In this document: piece by piece, positions 34,901 to 40,283 of the stretch
Layout of the letters: every line of letters begins with the position of its first letter
Numbering within the stretch: the stretch's first letter is position 1
Assembly: GCF_963082655.1 (NCBI RefSeq)
Contig: NC_081555.1
Span: forward strand, 27,243,766 to 27,307,765
Origin: Stomoxys calcitrans
Lineage: Eukaryota; Arthropoda; Insecta; Diptera; Muscidae
Direction: 5' to 3'
Length of the DNA stretch: 64,000 nucleotides
The notes under the pieces: model-generated
Databases searched by the model: none
Told to the model about the DNA's origin: nothing
Seen by the model: the letters and a program-made list of their open reading frames with translations, nothing else
Position numbers and translations under genes: made by a program

Positions 34901-37015
34901 AAAAGTTTGTTGTTTTATATGTTACTAGCCGAACTTGGCTCGCTTCACTACGCCTACTTTAACTCTTTTTAGGATGGGTACACTTCGCCCTGAATGTGGA
35001 TATCTAATTCGTGCCGCGAGATCATCGGACAAAATTTAAAGCGGTGATTATCCCCTCTTAATGCTTAATTCGCGAGATACCATGCCATGCTTAGTCATGT
35101 AAAAAATCTGGCCAAAGAGGTGTCGCACTGCGGCACGCCATTAGGACTCCGCTATAAAAAAAAGGTCCGTTATCGCTGAGTTTAAACTTAAACCGGAAAG
35201 CATTAATTGATGTGTGAGAAGTTTACTCCTGCTCGGTTCCTGGGCAAAATTTTACTCTACTCCCAAATGCCTTTCTCTTGAGTCCTATATTACCGTATTG
35301 GTAAATATTTTCGGTTTAGGGGATATTTTGGGGGTGGCGTAGCTCTTAAAGTGAATATAAGATTCGTGCTCTGTCCTCAAACATATGGCTCTTCAATTGA
35401 ATATTAAATTCTTTTTTTTCTCTCAAGCACCTTTATTTGAGTCCCATATTGTCATAATGAGTCAATTAACCTGTTTGACATATTTTTAGGAGGAAAAGCG
35501 CCACATAGACTTGAGTCCCATATAGCCATGGAAGGCTAATATGCCCATTTGGGGGTATTGACCTAATTTTTTATAGCCTATGTTTCCTTCCAGACCAACC
35601 TACACAATCTGTTAAAAAATTTCAAGGTCATCGGTTCATCTGTTTTTGAGTCTATGCAGAACAAACATACAAACCGACAAACAAATACAAGTTGATTTCT
35701 ATGTATAAATGGGGGTATACTAGTTTCGTCATTCTGTTTGTAACACCTCGAAATATGCGTCTAAGATCCCATAAAGTATATATATTCTTGATCGTCATGT
35801 CATTTTAAGTCGATCTAGCCATGTCCGTCCGTCTGTCAGTCAAAAGCACGCTAACTTTCGAAGGAGTAAAGCTAGCCGCTTGAAATTTTGCACAAATACT
35901 TATATTAGTGTAGGTCGGTTGGTATTGTAAATGGGCCAAATTGGTCCATGTTTTGATATAGCTGCCATATAAACCGATCTTAGGTCTTGACTTCTTGAGC
36001 CTCTAGAGGGCGCAATTCTTACCCGATTTTATTGAAATTTTGCACGTAGTATTTTGGTATCACTTCCAACAACTACGCAAAGTACGGTTTACATCGGTCC
36101 ATGTTTTGATATAGCTGCCATATAAACAGATCTTGGGTCTTGACTTCTTAAGCCTCTATAGGGCGCAATTCTCATTCGATTTGGCTGAAATTTTGCATGA
36201 GGTGTTTTGTTATGACTTCCAATAGCTGTTTTAAATATGGCGCAAATCAGTTTATAACCTGATATAGCTGCCATATAAATCGATCTGGGATCTTGACTTC
36301 TTGAACCTCTAGAGGGCGCAATTCTCATCCGATTTGGCTAAAATTTTGTACAACGACTTCTCTCATGACCTTCAACATACGTGTCTAATATGGTCTGAAT
36401 AGATCAATAGCTTACAGCTCCCATATAAACCTATCTTCCGATTTTGCTTCTTGAGCCCCTACAAGGCGCAATTCTTATCCGAATGAACTGAAATATTACA
36501 CAATGTCTTCTACAATGTTCAGCATTCATTTATGGTCCAAATCGGACTATAACTTGATATAGCTCCAATAGCATAACAGTTCTTATTCAATATTCTATGT
36601 TTGTCTAAAAAGAGATACCGCGCATAGAACTCGACAAATGCGATCAATGGTGGAGGGTATATAAGATTCGGCCCGGCCGAACTTAGCACGCTCTTACTGG
36701 TTTTACCTAGTTTATATTTACATTTTTAAATATTTTTTTTTTTTCATATTTATTTAGTTATTTGTTATTTAGCTTGTATTTATTTTTATTATTTATAAAT
36801 TTATTTTTTAATGCTTTGTTTATTTCGCTTAATTTTTGTTAAAAATTTTGTTTCTAATTCTTTTACTCCATTTCAGATTTGTTAATGCCTCTCCCCCCTT
36901 GCCGCCACCGAGACGAGGCTCGGAGAGTGTACCCGGCTCACCACAACACTTTCGTACCCGCATTCATTACACCCCCGAGCCACAAAGGCGAATATATCGC
37001 ACTATAGATCAATGA
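4999..37015 (+). CDS. hep: Hemipterous, MKK7-type dual-specificity MAP kinase kinase (ten coding exons)
   Basis: Hep phosphorylates JNK in the cytoplasmic JNK cascade. Exons: 4999-5113, 9116-9591, 9667-9846, 9915-10135, 17010-17153, 23378-24093, 24277-24696, 24913-25728, 30563-31109, 36877-37015 (TGA). They total 3,774 nt, 1,257 residues; phases agree at every junction. ATG 4999 is the first Met after an in-frame TAA at 4990. An MKK7-like N-terminal helix (residues 3-25) precedes a JNK-docking motif RRRPQLGL (32-39). The kinase domain spans about 95-355: glycine loop G99-G104, AVK lysine K121, HRD aspartate D215, DFG D233, activation-loop S243 and T247 in SKAAT, and APE across the exon 3/4 junction. 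A DVD-type docking tail follows ([13 protein letters not shown]). The remaining ~880 residues are Ser/Gln/Pro-rich with conserved islands ([40 protein letters not shown]), as in Drosophila hep. Intron 5 needs a GC donor. An in-frame ORF follows the stop. Confidence 0.95.
5114..6980 (+). other. hep intron 1, first part
   Basis: Intron sequence with no recognisable gene. 5290-5420 is T-rich. About 5700-6010 contains weakly inverted segments (GCGGATTTTCTCGCTTAGC near 5750 and GCTTAAAGCGAGGAAAATGGC near 5958) that could be the ends of an old MITE. Open frames at 6409-6771 and elsewhere are low-complexity and show no codon structure I trust. Confidence 0.5.
6985..8075 (-). pseudogene. Jockey-type LINE ORF2 relic (endonuclease domain)
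   Basis: Read right to left, the minus strand gives an AP-endonuclease start ([10 protein letters not shown], about 7895) and then, after a frame change, the block ending [18 protein letters not shown] (about 7580-7640), the classic GDFNAH motif of non-LTR endonucleases. Further along, broken frames give DHRPTTR/ERRTF-like and [15 protein letters not shown]-like words (about 7200-7350), in the order expected for Jockey-clade ORF2. Several stops and frameshifts make it non-functional. It is an insertion in hep intron 1. Confidence 0.75.
8085..8195 (-). repeat. (CAA)n-tailed short retroposon copy
   Basis: On the plus strand it reads TTGTTGTTATTGTAGCAG, then TGTGTTGTGCACTGAAGC, then ATCGGGTCAATCAGG and CCGGCTGCTATGGG. 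That is the reverse of the ~100-bp element that is flanked by target-site duplications at 10491-10594 and 27075-27169. A partial second head (CCGGCTGTTATGGG) lies immediately before it at about 8077-8090. Confidence 0.65.
8205..8345 (-). pseudogene. Second copy of the Jockey-type relic end
   Basis: TTCTCATTGGTGGTGGCTC, AAGGATATAATGTTTAACC, and CAGTGGGTCATTTTCCTC repeat, with substitutions and one deletion, the sequence at 6945-7105. It is therefore a small additional fragment of the same element family in the same orientation. Confidence 0.6.
8364..8413. repeat. Perfect 21-bp hairpin with 8-nt loop
   Basis: Arms 8364-8384 and 8393-8413 are exact reverse complements; each contains GGTCAGCAAACTTTGAG or its complement, around the loop TTACCGTT. 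It sits between LINE debris and a 120-bp tandem repeat in hep intron 1. Confidence 0.9.
8472..8711. repeat. Two identical 120-bp tandem units
   Basis: 8472-8591 and 8592-8711 are the same sequence, starting TCTTACTGCTGCAAAAAAC and ending GCGGACCTTAGGA, by direct reading of both copies. No coding potential is visible. The lack of divergence suggests a recent duplication. The rest of the intron to 9115 holds nothing I recognise. Confidence 0.95.
10136..10480 (+). other. hep intron 4, start
   Basis: Intron 4 runs 10136-17009 and falls inside the kinase domain coding region (after AAA TG, phase 2). This first part holds no feature I recognise apart from a weak match (TGGTATTGTGTTCTG, about 10275) to the LINE fragment at 13420. 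Confidence 0.6.
10480..10605 (+). mobile_element. (CAA)n-tailed short retroposon with 11-bp target-site duplication
   Basis: The insert 10491-10594 (104 bp) starts TCAATCCCATGGCAACC, carries GGTTGTACGTACCGGATTG and ends in a (CAA)n tract. It is flanked by identical 11-bp ACCAAAGCTAT at 10480-10490 and 10595-10605. Variable-length target duplications and a simple-sequence tail are what LINE-mediated retroposition leaves. Related copies lie at 8085-8195, 22073-22165, 27075-27169 and 28258-28332. It is SINE-like, but I do not see clear polymerase III boxes. Confidence 0.8.
10605..10954 (+). other. hep intron 4 between short retroposon and tandem duplication
   Basis: About 350 bp of AT-rich intron sequence without a feature I recognise. 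The open frame at 10499-10681 is the short retroposon read through and is not a gene. Confidence 0.5.
10957..11343 (-). pseudogene. Odorant-binding protein pseudogene fragment, copy A
   Basis: The minus strand reads as two exons of an insect OBP (PBP/GOBP family): 11343-11177, then a 68-bp GT-AG intron, then 11108-10957. The first gives [11 protein letters not shown] and, after a one-base frameshift, [17 protein letters not shown]. The second gives [20 protein letters not shown] and [18 protein letters not shown]. The spacing of the cysteines (AKC, VYC, TACKD, NNC) fits the family. The expected first cysteine is replaced by Gly (RNVG), an in-frame TAG sits five codons before FLYEA, and the C-terminus with the last cysteine is missing. 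The intron is kept, so this is a decayed duplicate gene and not a processed copy. Family is confident; subfamily is not assigned. Confidence 0.78.
11347..12986 (+). mobile_element. Tc1-like DNA transposon, complete, IR/DR type
   Basis: The element is 1,640 bp, flanked by TA at 11345-11346 and 12987-12988. The outer ends are perfect inverted repeats of 27 bp beginning CAGCGGTCAAAAAAAG. A second pair of the same motif lies inside at 11549-11569 and 12764-12784, placing the inner ends 223 bp from each outer end on both sides. This is the IR/DR arrangement of some Tc1 families. One uninterrupted transposase ORF lies between. Unit B of the surrounding duplication has the uninterrupted site GCCTATAAG near 14270, so insertion followed the duplication. 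Confidence 0.95.
11697..12725 (+). CDS. Tc1-like transposase, DD34E, intact
   Basis: The ORF encodes 342 residues without a break, the usual length for Tc1 transposases (about 340). An N-terminal paired-like helix-turn-helix region (about residues 8-50) is followed by a GRPK motif at 60-63 and a second DNA-binding region to about 120. The catalytic triad is present: D155 in FADESKFN, D246 in QDNDPKH and E281 in [11 protein letters not shown], with 34 residues between the last two (DD34E). The glycine-rich [12 protein letters not shown] box lies between. The start ATG at 11697 directly precedes GRKQNE; no longer in-frame start is needed. The gene would catalyse cut-and-paste movement at TA sites. 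All visible requirements for activity are met, unlike neighbouring elements, though activity is inference. Confidence 0.93.
   Translation: MGRKQNEVSDEVKVLIIKHHRNGLTQKTISEILNRPRSTIQSIIRKWTETKTVDNKPRSGRPKALSVGDVRWLVRQVQKTPKTNATILRKNTMEYLGKEVTTQTIRNTLKRHSYRGRTARKKPFINKINRVKRLNFAKMYVKQPESFWKTVIFADESKFNLFGCDGKVIVYRKPNTELEERNTVATVKHGGGGLMVWGCMAASGAGNLEIINGVMDHKYYIYILKRNLKDSAVKLGLGNNFQYYQDNDPKHSALNTKMWMLYNCLKVIKTPPQSPDLNPIEHLWEHLERKLRTRNFSSKSQMQRVIMEEWTNIDQNITAKLVQSMSNRLKEVIRRGGRITKY
13395..13650 (+). pseudogene. Jockey-type LINE ORF2 fragment (reverse-transcriptase C-terminal side), unit A
   Basis: The plus strand gives [14 protein letters not shown], then a stop, then [20 protein letters not shown] and [20 protein letters not shown]. 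This is the region after the polymerase domain in Jockey-clade LINEs (the usual form is a Q-R-x-A-C-L-x-I-TGA-x-RTTP-x-AL motif). Both ends are truncated. A homologous copy lies in unit B. Confidence 0.75.
13673..13687. repeat. Run of 15 G
   Basis: An uninterrupted 15-base G tract, striking in this AT-rich window. It lies exactly where unit A and unit B stop matching. Length in the assembly may be unreliable. Confidence 0.9.
13885..14271 (-). pseudogene. Odorant-binding protein pseudogene fragment, copy B
   Basis: Same structure as copy A: exon 14271-14105, intron with GT and AG, exon 14036-13885. It looks closer to the ancestor ([38 protein letters not shown]). It shares with copy A the one-base frameshift before [11 protein letters not shown], the Cys-to-Gly change in RNVG and the in-frame TAG, so the gene was dead before the tandem duplication. 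A plausible acceptor (TTTCTTATAG) precedes the first exon, so an upstream exon existed once; I do not find it. Confidence 0.78.
14690..14930 (+). pseudogene. Jockey-type LINE ORF2 fragment, unit B
   Basis: Counterpart of 13395-13650: [20 protein letters not shown] and the [15 protein letters not shown] block are preserved. It is cut at 14930 by a fragment of the SINE-2 family. Confidence 0.75.
14929..15115 (+). repeat. Fragment of the direct-repeat-bounded (SINE-2) element
   Basis: AGAATGTCTGTAATTACAC, ACAGGGTTGTCGAGTATGG, GATGCGTTTTCGCTATTAA and CCCTTGAAGCCATCA match the internal part of the element at 32689-33303. Terminal repeats are absent here. Confidence 0.75.
15399..15960. other. Unclassified intron 4 sequence
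   Basis: Moderately GC-rich compared with its surroundings. The phrase CTCTACTCTTGTCACAACTC followed by GATAG recurs at about 21263 (CTCTACTCCTGTCGCAACTC), so it is probably a transposon relic of unknown class. No intact ORF. Confidence 0.4.
15960..16484 (+). repeat. CGGCCCGGCC-ended dispersed repeat, 5'-truncated
   Basis: Internal phrases CCATATATACCGATCTCC and ATTTGGATATAGCTGC lead to the right terminus AGTTGGGCCTGTCGAACTTA, then ATGCGTTCTTACTTGTTT, a diverged form of the family end. The remaining intron to 17009 holds no further feature. Confidence 0.7.
16485..17009 (+). other. hep intron 4, end
   Basis: About 500 bp of T-rich intron up to the acceptor TTCGTTACAG at 17000-17009. The plus-strand open frames here (16418-16798, 16596-16781) are not conserved-looking proteins. 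Confidence 0.5.
17154..17984 (+). other. hep intron 5 start, with GC splice donor
   Basis: The exon ends CAT CGT AG at 17153 and the intron begins GCAAGT, a standard minor-class GC donor. With the acceptor TTTGCAG at 23371-23377 it gives AG+G = Arg and opens directly into the frame TQIPTSMTP. The nearby GT at 17158 would put the next exon out of frame. The sequence that follows (17160-17984) is AT-rich low complexity without a gene. Confidence 0.85.
17985..18590 (-). mobile_element. Direct-repeat-bounded element with internal tRNA-like segment (SINE-2), minus orientation
   Basis: Two 101-bp direct repeats (17985-18085 and 18490-18590), both running from CTCTTTCGAGAC to CGTTTCGTCTTTGGTT, flank about 404 bp. 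The internal part contains GGTTCGAATTC at 18394-18404, a good polymerase III B box, within a tRNA-like stretch (GGCTCTCGCTGTTGCTCCG before it). The same arrangement is present in the opposite orientation at 32689-33303. It could be a SINE that moves as a dimer-like unit, or a very small LTR-type element; the missing TG...CA ends argue against the latter. Confidence 0.75.
18591..20560. repeat. 29-bp satellite array (about 65 copies)
   Basis: Period measured directly: TTTCTATAG recurs every 29 bases (for example 18902, 18931, 18960). Each unit contains the palindrome CTATAG and two AAAATTTT blocks separated by GTC. Units from roughly 18870 to 20300 are virtually identical; variation (TTTCCATAG, TTTGCC, TTTCTGTAG) is concentrated at both ends. 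It lies in hep intron 5 immediately after a SINE-2 copy. Confidence 0.97.
20560..21240. other. AT-rich intron 5 sequence
   Basis: Decaying edge of the 29-bp array to about 20790, then AT-rich sequence. No gene, repeat boundary or RNA recognised. Confidence 0.5.
21240..22300 (-). repeat. Degenerate transposon debris with a nested short retroposon
   Basis: Relatively GC-rich. 21263-21300 matches 15635-15660, and AGAAGTCCAGAATGACT (about 21610) recurs at about 6978 beside the Jockey relic, so LINE origin is likely. A (CAA)n-tailed short retroposon lies at 22073-22165 (CCGGTTGTACGTACCG to CTGCTACAACAACA). The 157-residue minus frame at 21807-22280 reads straight through that retroposon and is not a gene. 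Confidence 0.5.
22300..22660. repeat. Three diverged ~115-bp tandem units
   Basis: The succession GATCTCTTCGTTCTTGCC, TTCAGTTT, GCTCAGTTGA and GAACTAGCTGAAGGG or a close variant appears three times (starting near 22330, 22450 and 22535). Function unknown; no ORF. Confidence 0.65.
22660..23377. repeat. Dispersed repeat with TGGATATCAAATTCG phrases
   Basis: Repeating phrases (TCATTTGAGTCCTATATTG, GGGGGTTGTTTTGGGGG, TGGATATCAAATTCGT) with an internal period of roughly 130-150 bp. The same family appears at 35257-35600. The intron 5 acceptor is at 23377. Confidence 0.65.
24094..24276 (+). other. hep intron 6
   Basis: 183-bp intron, donor GTAGGG and acceptor GTTACAG. It interrupts the conserved island ...[17 protein letters not shown]. 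Confidence 0.9.
24697..24912 (+). other. hep intron 7 with short repeat fragment
   Basis: 216-bp intron, donor GTAAGA and acceptor TTATAG. 24735-24785 matches the dispersed sequence at 3345-3400. Confidence 0.85.
25729..26845 (+). other. hep intron 8, first part
   Basis: No intact gene. 26290-26690 is relatively GC-rich and has LINE-like broken frames (for example [18 protein letters not shown] on the plus strand), but I cannot place it in a clade. Confidence 0.4.
26848..28035 (+). repeat. CGGCCCGGCC-ended dispersed repeat, near full length
   Basis: Left terminus at about 26848: TTTTTATACCCACCACC, then ATAGGATGGGGGTATACTAA. It continues with the CTAGCCATGTCCGTCCGTCTG segment, four to five diverged ~155-bp internal phrases (CTCCCATATAAACCGATCTC), and the right terminus GATTCGGCCCGGCCGAACTC at about 28010-28030. 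A short retroposon is nested at 27075-27169. Confidence 0.85.
27063..27181 (-). mobile_element. (CAA)n-tailed short retroposon nested in the repeat, 12-bp target duplication
   Basis: The 95-bp insert 27075-27169 (CGTCGTTGTAGTAGTGTG to AACCGGCTGCCATGG) is bounded by identical 12-bp GATGTAGGTCGT at 27063-27074 and 27170-27181. Removing it restores the host repeat phrase. It is the same family as 10491-10594, in reverse orientation. Confidence 0.88.
28036..28364. repeat. Intron 8 segment with short retroposon fragment
   Basis: 28258-28332 carries GTTGTTGTTGTAGCAAAG, TTGTGCACTGCGGGTGGC and CCCTTGCCGTCGAAGGAC, a truncated (CAA)n-tailed retroposon in reverse orientation. The rest is unclassified. 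Confidence 0.6.
28365..28615. repeat. Dispersed repeat paired with 4240-4480
   Basis: Shares the ordered phrases CATGACTTCCAATTGACTTT, TTATTCGGTCTGTGCATTGA and GATACTATCGATATTTATTA with the copy upstream of hep. Confidence 0.6.
28616..29870. other. GC-richer unclassified block, split by a SINE
   Basis: Visibly less AT-rich than the rest of the intron. No frame gives a family I recognise; the open frames 28540-28902 and 29223-29486 look incidental. The phrase GTGTCCCTCAG occurs on both sides of the SINE-1 insertion. A 24-bp perfect palindrome lies at 29712-29735. It may be an old insertion or a relic of an unknown element. Confidence 0.4.
28905..29232 (-). mobile_element. tRNA-derived SINE (SINE-1), minus orientation
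   Basis: On the minus strand it starts with a tRNA-like head (TAGCGCAGAGGTTAGCATG-type A box near 29220; the B-box position near 29185 is degenerate here). The body follows (GGTGGTTATTACCTCCTAATG, in pieces), then AGGTGTCGCACTGCCGCAGG, TATAAAAAGGAGGC, and TTCTCACACTC on the plus strand near the 3' end. Related copies are at 33775-34018, 55065-55385 and 58508-58735. Confidence 0.8.
29870..30562 (+). other. hep intron 8, end
   Basis: AT-rich, no feature recognised, ending in the acceptor CCCTCATACAG before the [19 protein letters not shown] exon. Confidence 0.5.
31110..31595. repeat. hep intron 9 start, diverged 29-bp satellite copies
   Basis: 31160-31430 contains about eight degenerate units (GTCAAAATTTTTTGTCTAC, AGAAAATTTTGCC). 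AT-rich sequence follows. Confidence 0.75.
31595..32312 (+). repeat. CGGCCCGGCC-ended dispersed repeat with internal duplication
   Basis: Truncated on the left, right end TCTGCCCGGCCGAACTTAGC then ACGCTTTTACTTG. About 200 bp (31875-32060 and 32080-32275: ACCGATTTCCCAATTCGACA to CATTGTGGAGGGT) is present twice with few differences, a recent internal duplication. Confidence 0.85.
32689..33303 (+). mobile_element. Direct-repeat-bounded element with internal tRNA-like segment (SINE-2), plus orientation
   Basis: Terminal direct repeats 32689-32797 and 33195-33303 (109 bp, starting AAGTCTTCTAACCAAAGACG) enclose about 397 bp. The internal tRNA-like stretch reads, on the minus strand, GTCCCAGGTTTGAATCCTGG (about 32883-32902), a textbook B box. 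Head and tail order match the inverted copy at 17985-18590, so the whole arrangement spreads as one unit. Confidence 0.78.
32785..35256. repeat. 1,236-bp tandem duplication in hep intron 9
   Basis: Unit 1 is 32785-34020 and unit 2 is 34021-35256. The offset is exactly 1,236 bp at every landmark checked (CTCGTCTCGAAAGAG, the tRNA-like segment, the AT tract, the SINE-1 fragment, TTCCTGGGCAAAATTTTACT). I saw no difference between copies. Each unit carries most of a SINE-2 element, an AT-rich spacer and a truncated SINE-1. Confidence 0.95.
33775..34018 (+). repeat. Truncated SINE-1 copy (and its duplicate at 35011-35254)
   Basis: Lacks the tRNA-like head; body words GCGGTGATTATCCCCTC, AAAGAGGTGTCGCACTGCGG, TATAAAAAAAAGGTCC and GATGTGTGAGAAGTTTACTC match SINE-1 elsewhere. 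It is repeated identically 1,236 bp downstream as part of the tandem duplication. Confidence 0.8.
35257..35600. repeat. Dispersed repeat, same family as 22660-23210
   Basis: TTGAGTCCTATATTACCG, GGGGATATTTTGGGGGTGGC and TGAATATAAGATTCGTGCTC recall the phrases in intron 5. Confidence 0.6.
35700..36700 (+). repeat. CGGCCCGGCC-ended dispersed repeat, near full length
   Basis: Left part TGGGGGTATACTAGTTTCG and CTAGCCATGTCCGTCCGTCTG, about five diverged internal phrases, right terminus GATTCGGCCCGGCCGAACTT at about 36666-36686. AT-rich sequence follows to the exon 10 acceptor at 36876. Confidence 0.85.
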
Positions 37016-37411
37016 GTGGCACTACAAATAATGGTTATGTGATATTGGTATGGTTTTGTTGATGATGATAATGCTGATGTTGGTGGAGCTGCTGGCGACA
37101 CTAGTCAAATGCCTAATCCAAATCCTAATGTAAGCGGTGAACTTGATGTTGATTTCCTTATGGATGGTGCCAATCCATCACCCCCTTCGTCTACACTATC
37201 CGCCAGAGATTTTCTAACGACACGTTCCTTCAGTCATACGGGCAGTGTTAGTGAACGTTTGGATAGCATGTCAACGTCGCTGACAACGGAATTGCATAAA
37301 GATTTTGTGCAAACCCCAGCTTCAGCACCAGCATTTTCCTCATTGTCCTTGGATGCTGCCGATATGTATACGGCACGTATGCGTCGCGCACAATATTGGC
37401 TGCAAAAATAA
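37016..37411 (+). other. In-frame open extension downstream of the hep stop
   Basis: Continuing the hep frame past TGA (37013-37015), eight sense codons lead to a second TGA (37040-37042). Then 122 open codons run to TAA at 37409-37411. The encoded sequence is not simple repeat: it includes NPNPNVSGELDVDFLMDGAN, SARDFLTTRSFSHTGSVSER and AADMYTARMRRAQYWLQK, with a Ser/Thr-rich character like the Hep tail. Possible explanations: stop-codon readthrough, an alternative exon, a decayed former C-terminus, or chance. A Met codon at 37109 would also allow a separate 100-residue ORF. I do not recognise homology. Confidence 0.4.
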
Positions 37412-38985
37412 CAACCATCGTAGTAAAAACTGTGGCATTTGGTCAATCTAAGACATAGTTTTGTAATGGATAAGCGCATATGTAGCCTAGCGTCATCATT
37501 TTGTTTGTTTGTGTTTTTTGTACGTTTGAAAAAAGATTTTTGTGTTTTTTTTCCAGAAACCGAGAATAAGTCTAAATAACAGCTTTTGTGAATGTGTAAT
37601 AGTTTTGTTATCAAAACTGAGTATGAATTCTCGCGTTCCATTTGTTCCCATTGAGATACCATTGAGCTGGTATCTTAGGGATATAAAAAGAAAAAAGCTC
37701 CATAATTACTTACAACATACCTGCATATGGCATATAGATGATGTCTCGCGAAATGTCCACAAGCAAAACAAAGTTTTTATTGATTTTTGATTCAATTTCA
37801 TAGTTATCATCTACTGTTGGTAGACCAAATATAGTTCTAGTGTTTCCTCACTAGATTTATTATGACATCTGAATGTACCCCATAGGGATCCAGAGATTTC
37901 GCATGTTTCTTCATTGAGGCTGTGTTCTGAATCTTTTTAATTCATTCTTATATATCCCTTTAAACAATGCTTGGACTTTATAATCTTGAGATATGTTAAA
38001 GGTAGGTGGTCATTTCACTCGACATCCTTATATATACATGCTGTATATCAATAAAACAGGAAACCCAAAAATGAAAAGAACCATAGAACACCAAATTTAA
38101 GCAATATTTATTAAAACAAAAAAAAAAAAAACTACAAAAAAAAACGAAATATTTATAGGAAAAAGTATAACTGTCTACATAAAGCGAAAGAATTGGAAGA
38201 ATGGAGAAATTGTAAGTCTAATATTATGAAGTCTGTTCATATATTTATATATATACATATACATACTATATTTCTAAACTCTCTATCTCTCTATATATTC
38301 GTACGTATAGGACAAGTATATATATATATAATGTATAAAGTGTAGCATGTAGTTTGTCTTTATATTTAGATTTTGTTGTTGCTTCCCTAGCTCTTGACCC
38401 GCCCATATATATTTTAAAATGTTTGATTGTTTTTTTTTTTTTATTTTTGTTTGTGAATAAAACGAAAAGTTCCTTGTGTGTATAAAAAAGAAAACTTGTT
38501 TGATAGGTTTACCAACAACAATATCCTCTTCCCCAATGATTTGTTAAGCTGTTTTCAGACCTCTGTTTTTATTTTTGTGTAAAACATAACTTTGACTGAA
38601 TAATTTTAATTTTTTTTATTACTTTAACACGACTCAATACACAAATGTAATCTACCTACAATAACAAAAAGGAATGTAGTAAACGCATATGTTTGAATTA
38701 TTATTTAAAAAAATAATAAAATTTAATTAAAAACATATAAAGGACAAAATGACAATCTTGTTAAAAAAATCTGAAATTATATTTTTAAATTATTTTAGTT
38801 TTTAATTTTTTTTTTATTATTTCTTTGATTTTTTTTATTTTTATATTTTTTAATTTTTTTTTAATTTCTTTATTCATTTTTTTAAATTATTTTAATTTTT
38901 AATTTTGTTTACTTGATATATTTTTTATGTGCTTGTTTTTTTTTTTTAATTTTTTGTATTTATTTATATTTTTAGTTTTGTGTGT
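37412..38985 (+). other. Probable hep 3' UTR and downstream flank
   Basis: AT-rich sequence without genes. A canonical AATAAA at 38455-38460 is followed by a GT-rich stretch (GTTCCTTGTGTGTAT), a plausible poly(A) site. Additional, more distal processing around 41380 (AAAATAAAAAAT) is possible. Confidence 0.45.
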
Positions 38986-40283
38986 TTTTATACCCACCAC
39001 CGAAAGATGGGGAGTATATTCATTTTGTCATTCTGTTTGCAACACATCGAAATATCCATTTCCCAACCTAAAAAGTATATATATTCTTGATCAGCCTAAA
39101 AAACTAAGACGATCTAGCCATGTCCGTCCGTCTGTCTATTGAAATCACACTACAGTTTTTAAAAATAGAGATATTGAGCTGAAACTTTGCACAGATTCTT
39201 TTTTTTGTCCATAAACAGGTTAAGTTTGAAGATGGGCTATATCGGACTTTAACTTGATATAGCCCCCATATAGACCGATTCGCCGATTTAGGGTTTTAGG
39301 CCCATAAAAGCCACATTTATTATCCGATTTTGTGAAATTTAGGACAATAAGTTTTGTTAGGCCCTTCGTCATTCTTGTTCAATTTGGCTCAGATCGGTCC
39401 AGATTTGGATATAGCTGCCATATAGAATGATACGCCGATTTAAGTTAGGCCCTTCGACATTCTTCTTCAATTTGGCTCAGATCGGTCCAGTTTCGGATAT
39501 AGCTGCCATATAGACGGAACTCTCGATTTAAGGTTTTGGGGCCATAAAAGGCGCATTTATTGTCCGATTTTGTCAAAATTTCGGACAGTGAGTTATGTTA
39601 GGCCCTTCGACATTCTTCTACAATTTGGCTCAAATCGGTCCAGTTTTGGATATAGCTGCCATATAGATCGGTCTCTCGATTTATGGCTTTGGGACCATAA
39701 AAGGCGCATTTATTGTCCGATTTCGTCGAAATTTGGGACAGTGTGTTGTGTTAGGCCTTTCGATTTGGCTCAGATTGGTCCAGTTTTGGATATAGCTGCC
39801 ATATAGATCGGTCTCTCGATTTATGGTTTTGGGACCATAAAAGGCGCATTTATTGTCCGATTTCGTCGAAATTTGGGACAGTGAGTTGTGTTAGGCTCTT
39901 CGACATTTTTCTGCAATTTGGTCCAAATCGGTCCATATTTGGATTTAAAGTTTTGGCCCCATAAAAGGCGCATTTATAATCCGATTTCACTGAAATTTCA
40001 CACAATGACTTGTGTTGGTCTTTTCGACATCCGTGTCGTTTATGTTTCAGATCGGTTTATTTTTTGATATAGCTATTAAAAAGACCAATATTTTGTTATA
40101 CACAATTGAACAATGACTTGTACTTATTAGTATTTGGTCCAAATCGGAACATATTTCAATATAGCTGCTGTGGGACATAAGGTATGCATTTTCCATCGGA
40201 TTTTGACGAAAGGTGGTTTACATATATACCCGAGTTGGTGGGTATCCAAAGTTCGGCCCGGCCGAACTTAACGCCTTTTTATA
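38985..40283 (+). repeat. CGGCCCGGCC-ended dispersed repeat, full length
   Basis: Left terminus TTTTATACCCACCACCGAAA then GATGGGGAGTATA, the CGATCTAGCCATGTCCGTCC segment, six or so internal phrases of a distinct subfamily (GGATATAGCTGCCATATAGA, GGCCCTTCGACATTCTTC), and right terminus AGTTCGGCCCGGCCGAACTT ending near 40283. Confidence 0.88.

Noticed and set aside
37109..37411. Independent 100-residue gene downstream of hep
   Set aside because: Possible, but the open frame extends upstream of this Met in the hep frame with the same character, so it is reported as an in-frame extension and not a separate gene.
38985..40283. Calling the CGGCCCGGCC-ended repeats Helitrons
   Set aside because: A terminal hairpin exists, but I could not find a 5'-TC / 3'-CTRR pair or an A-T target site consistently, so the class is left open.
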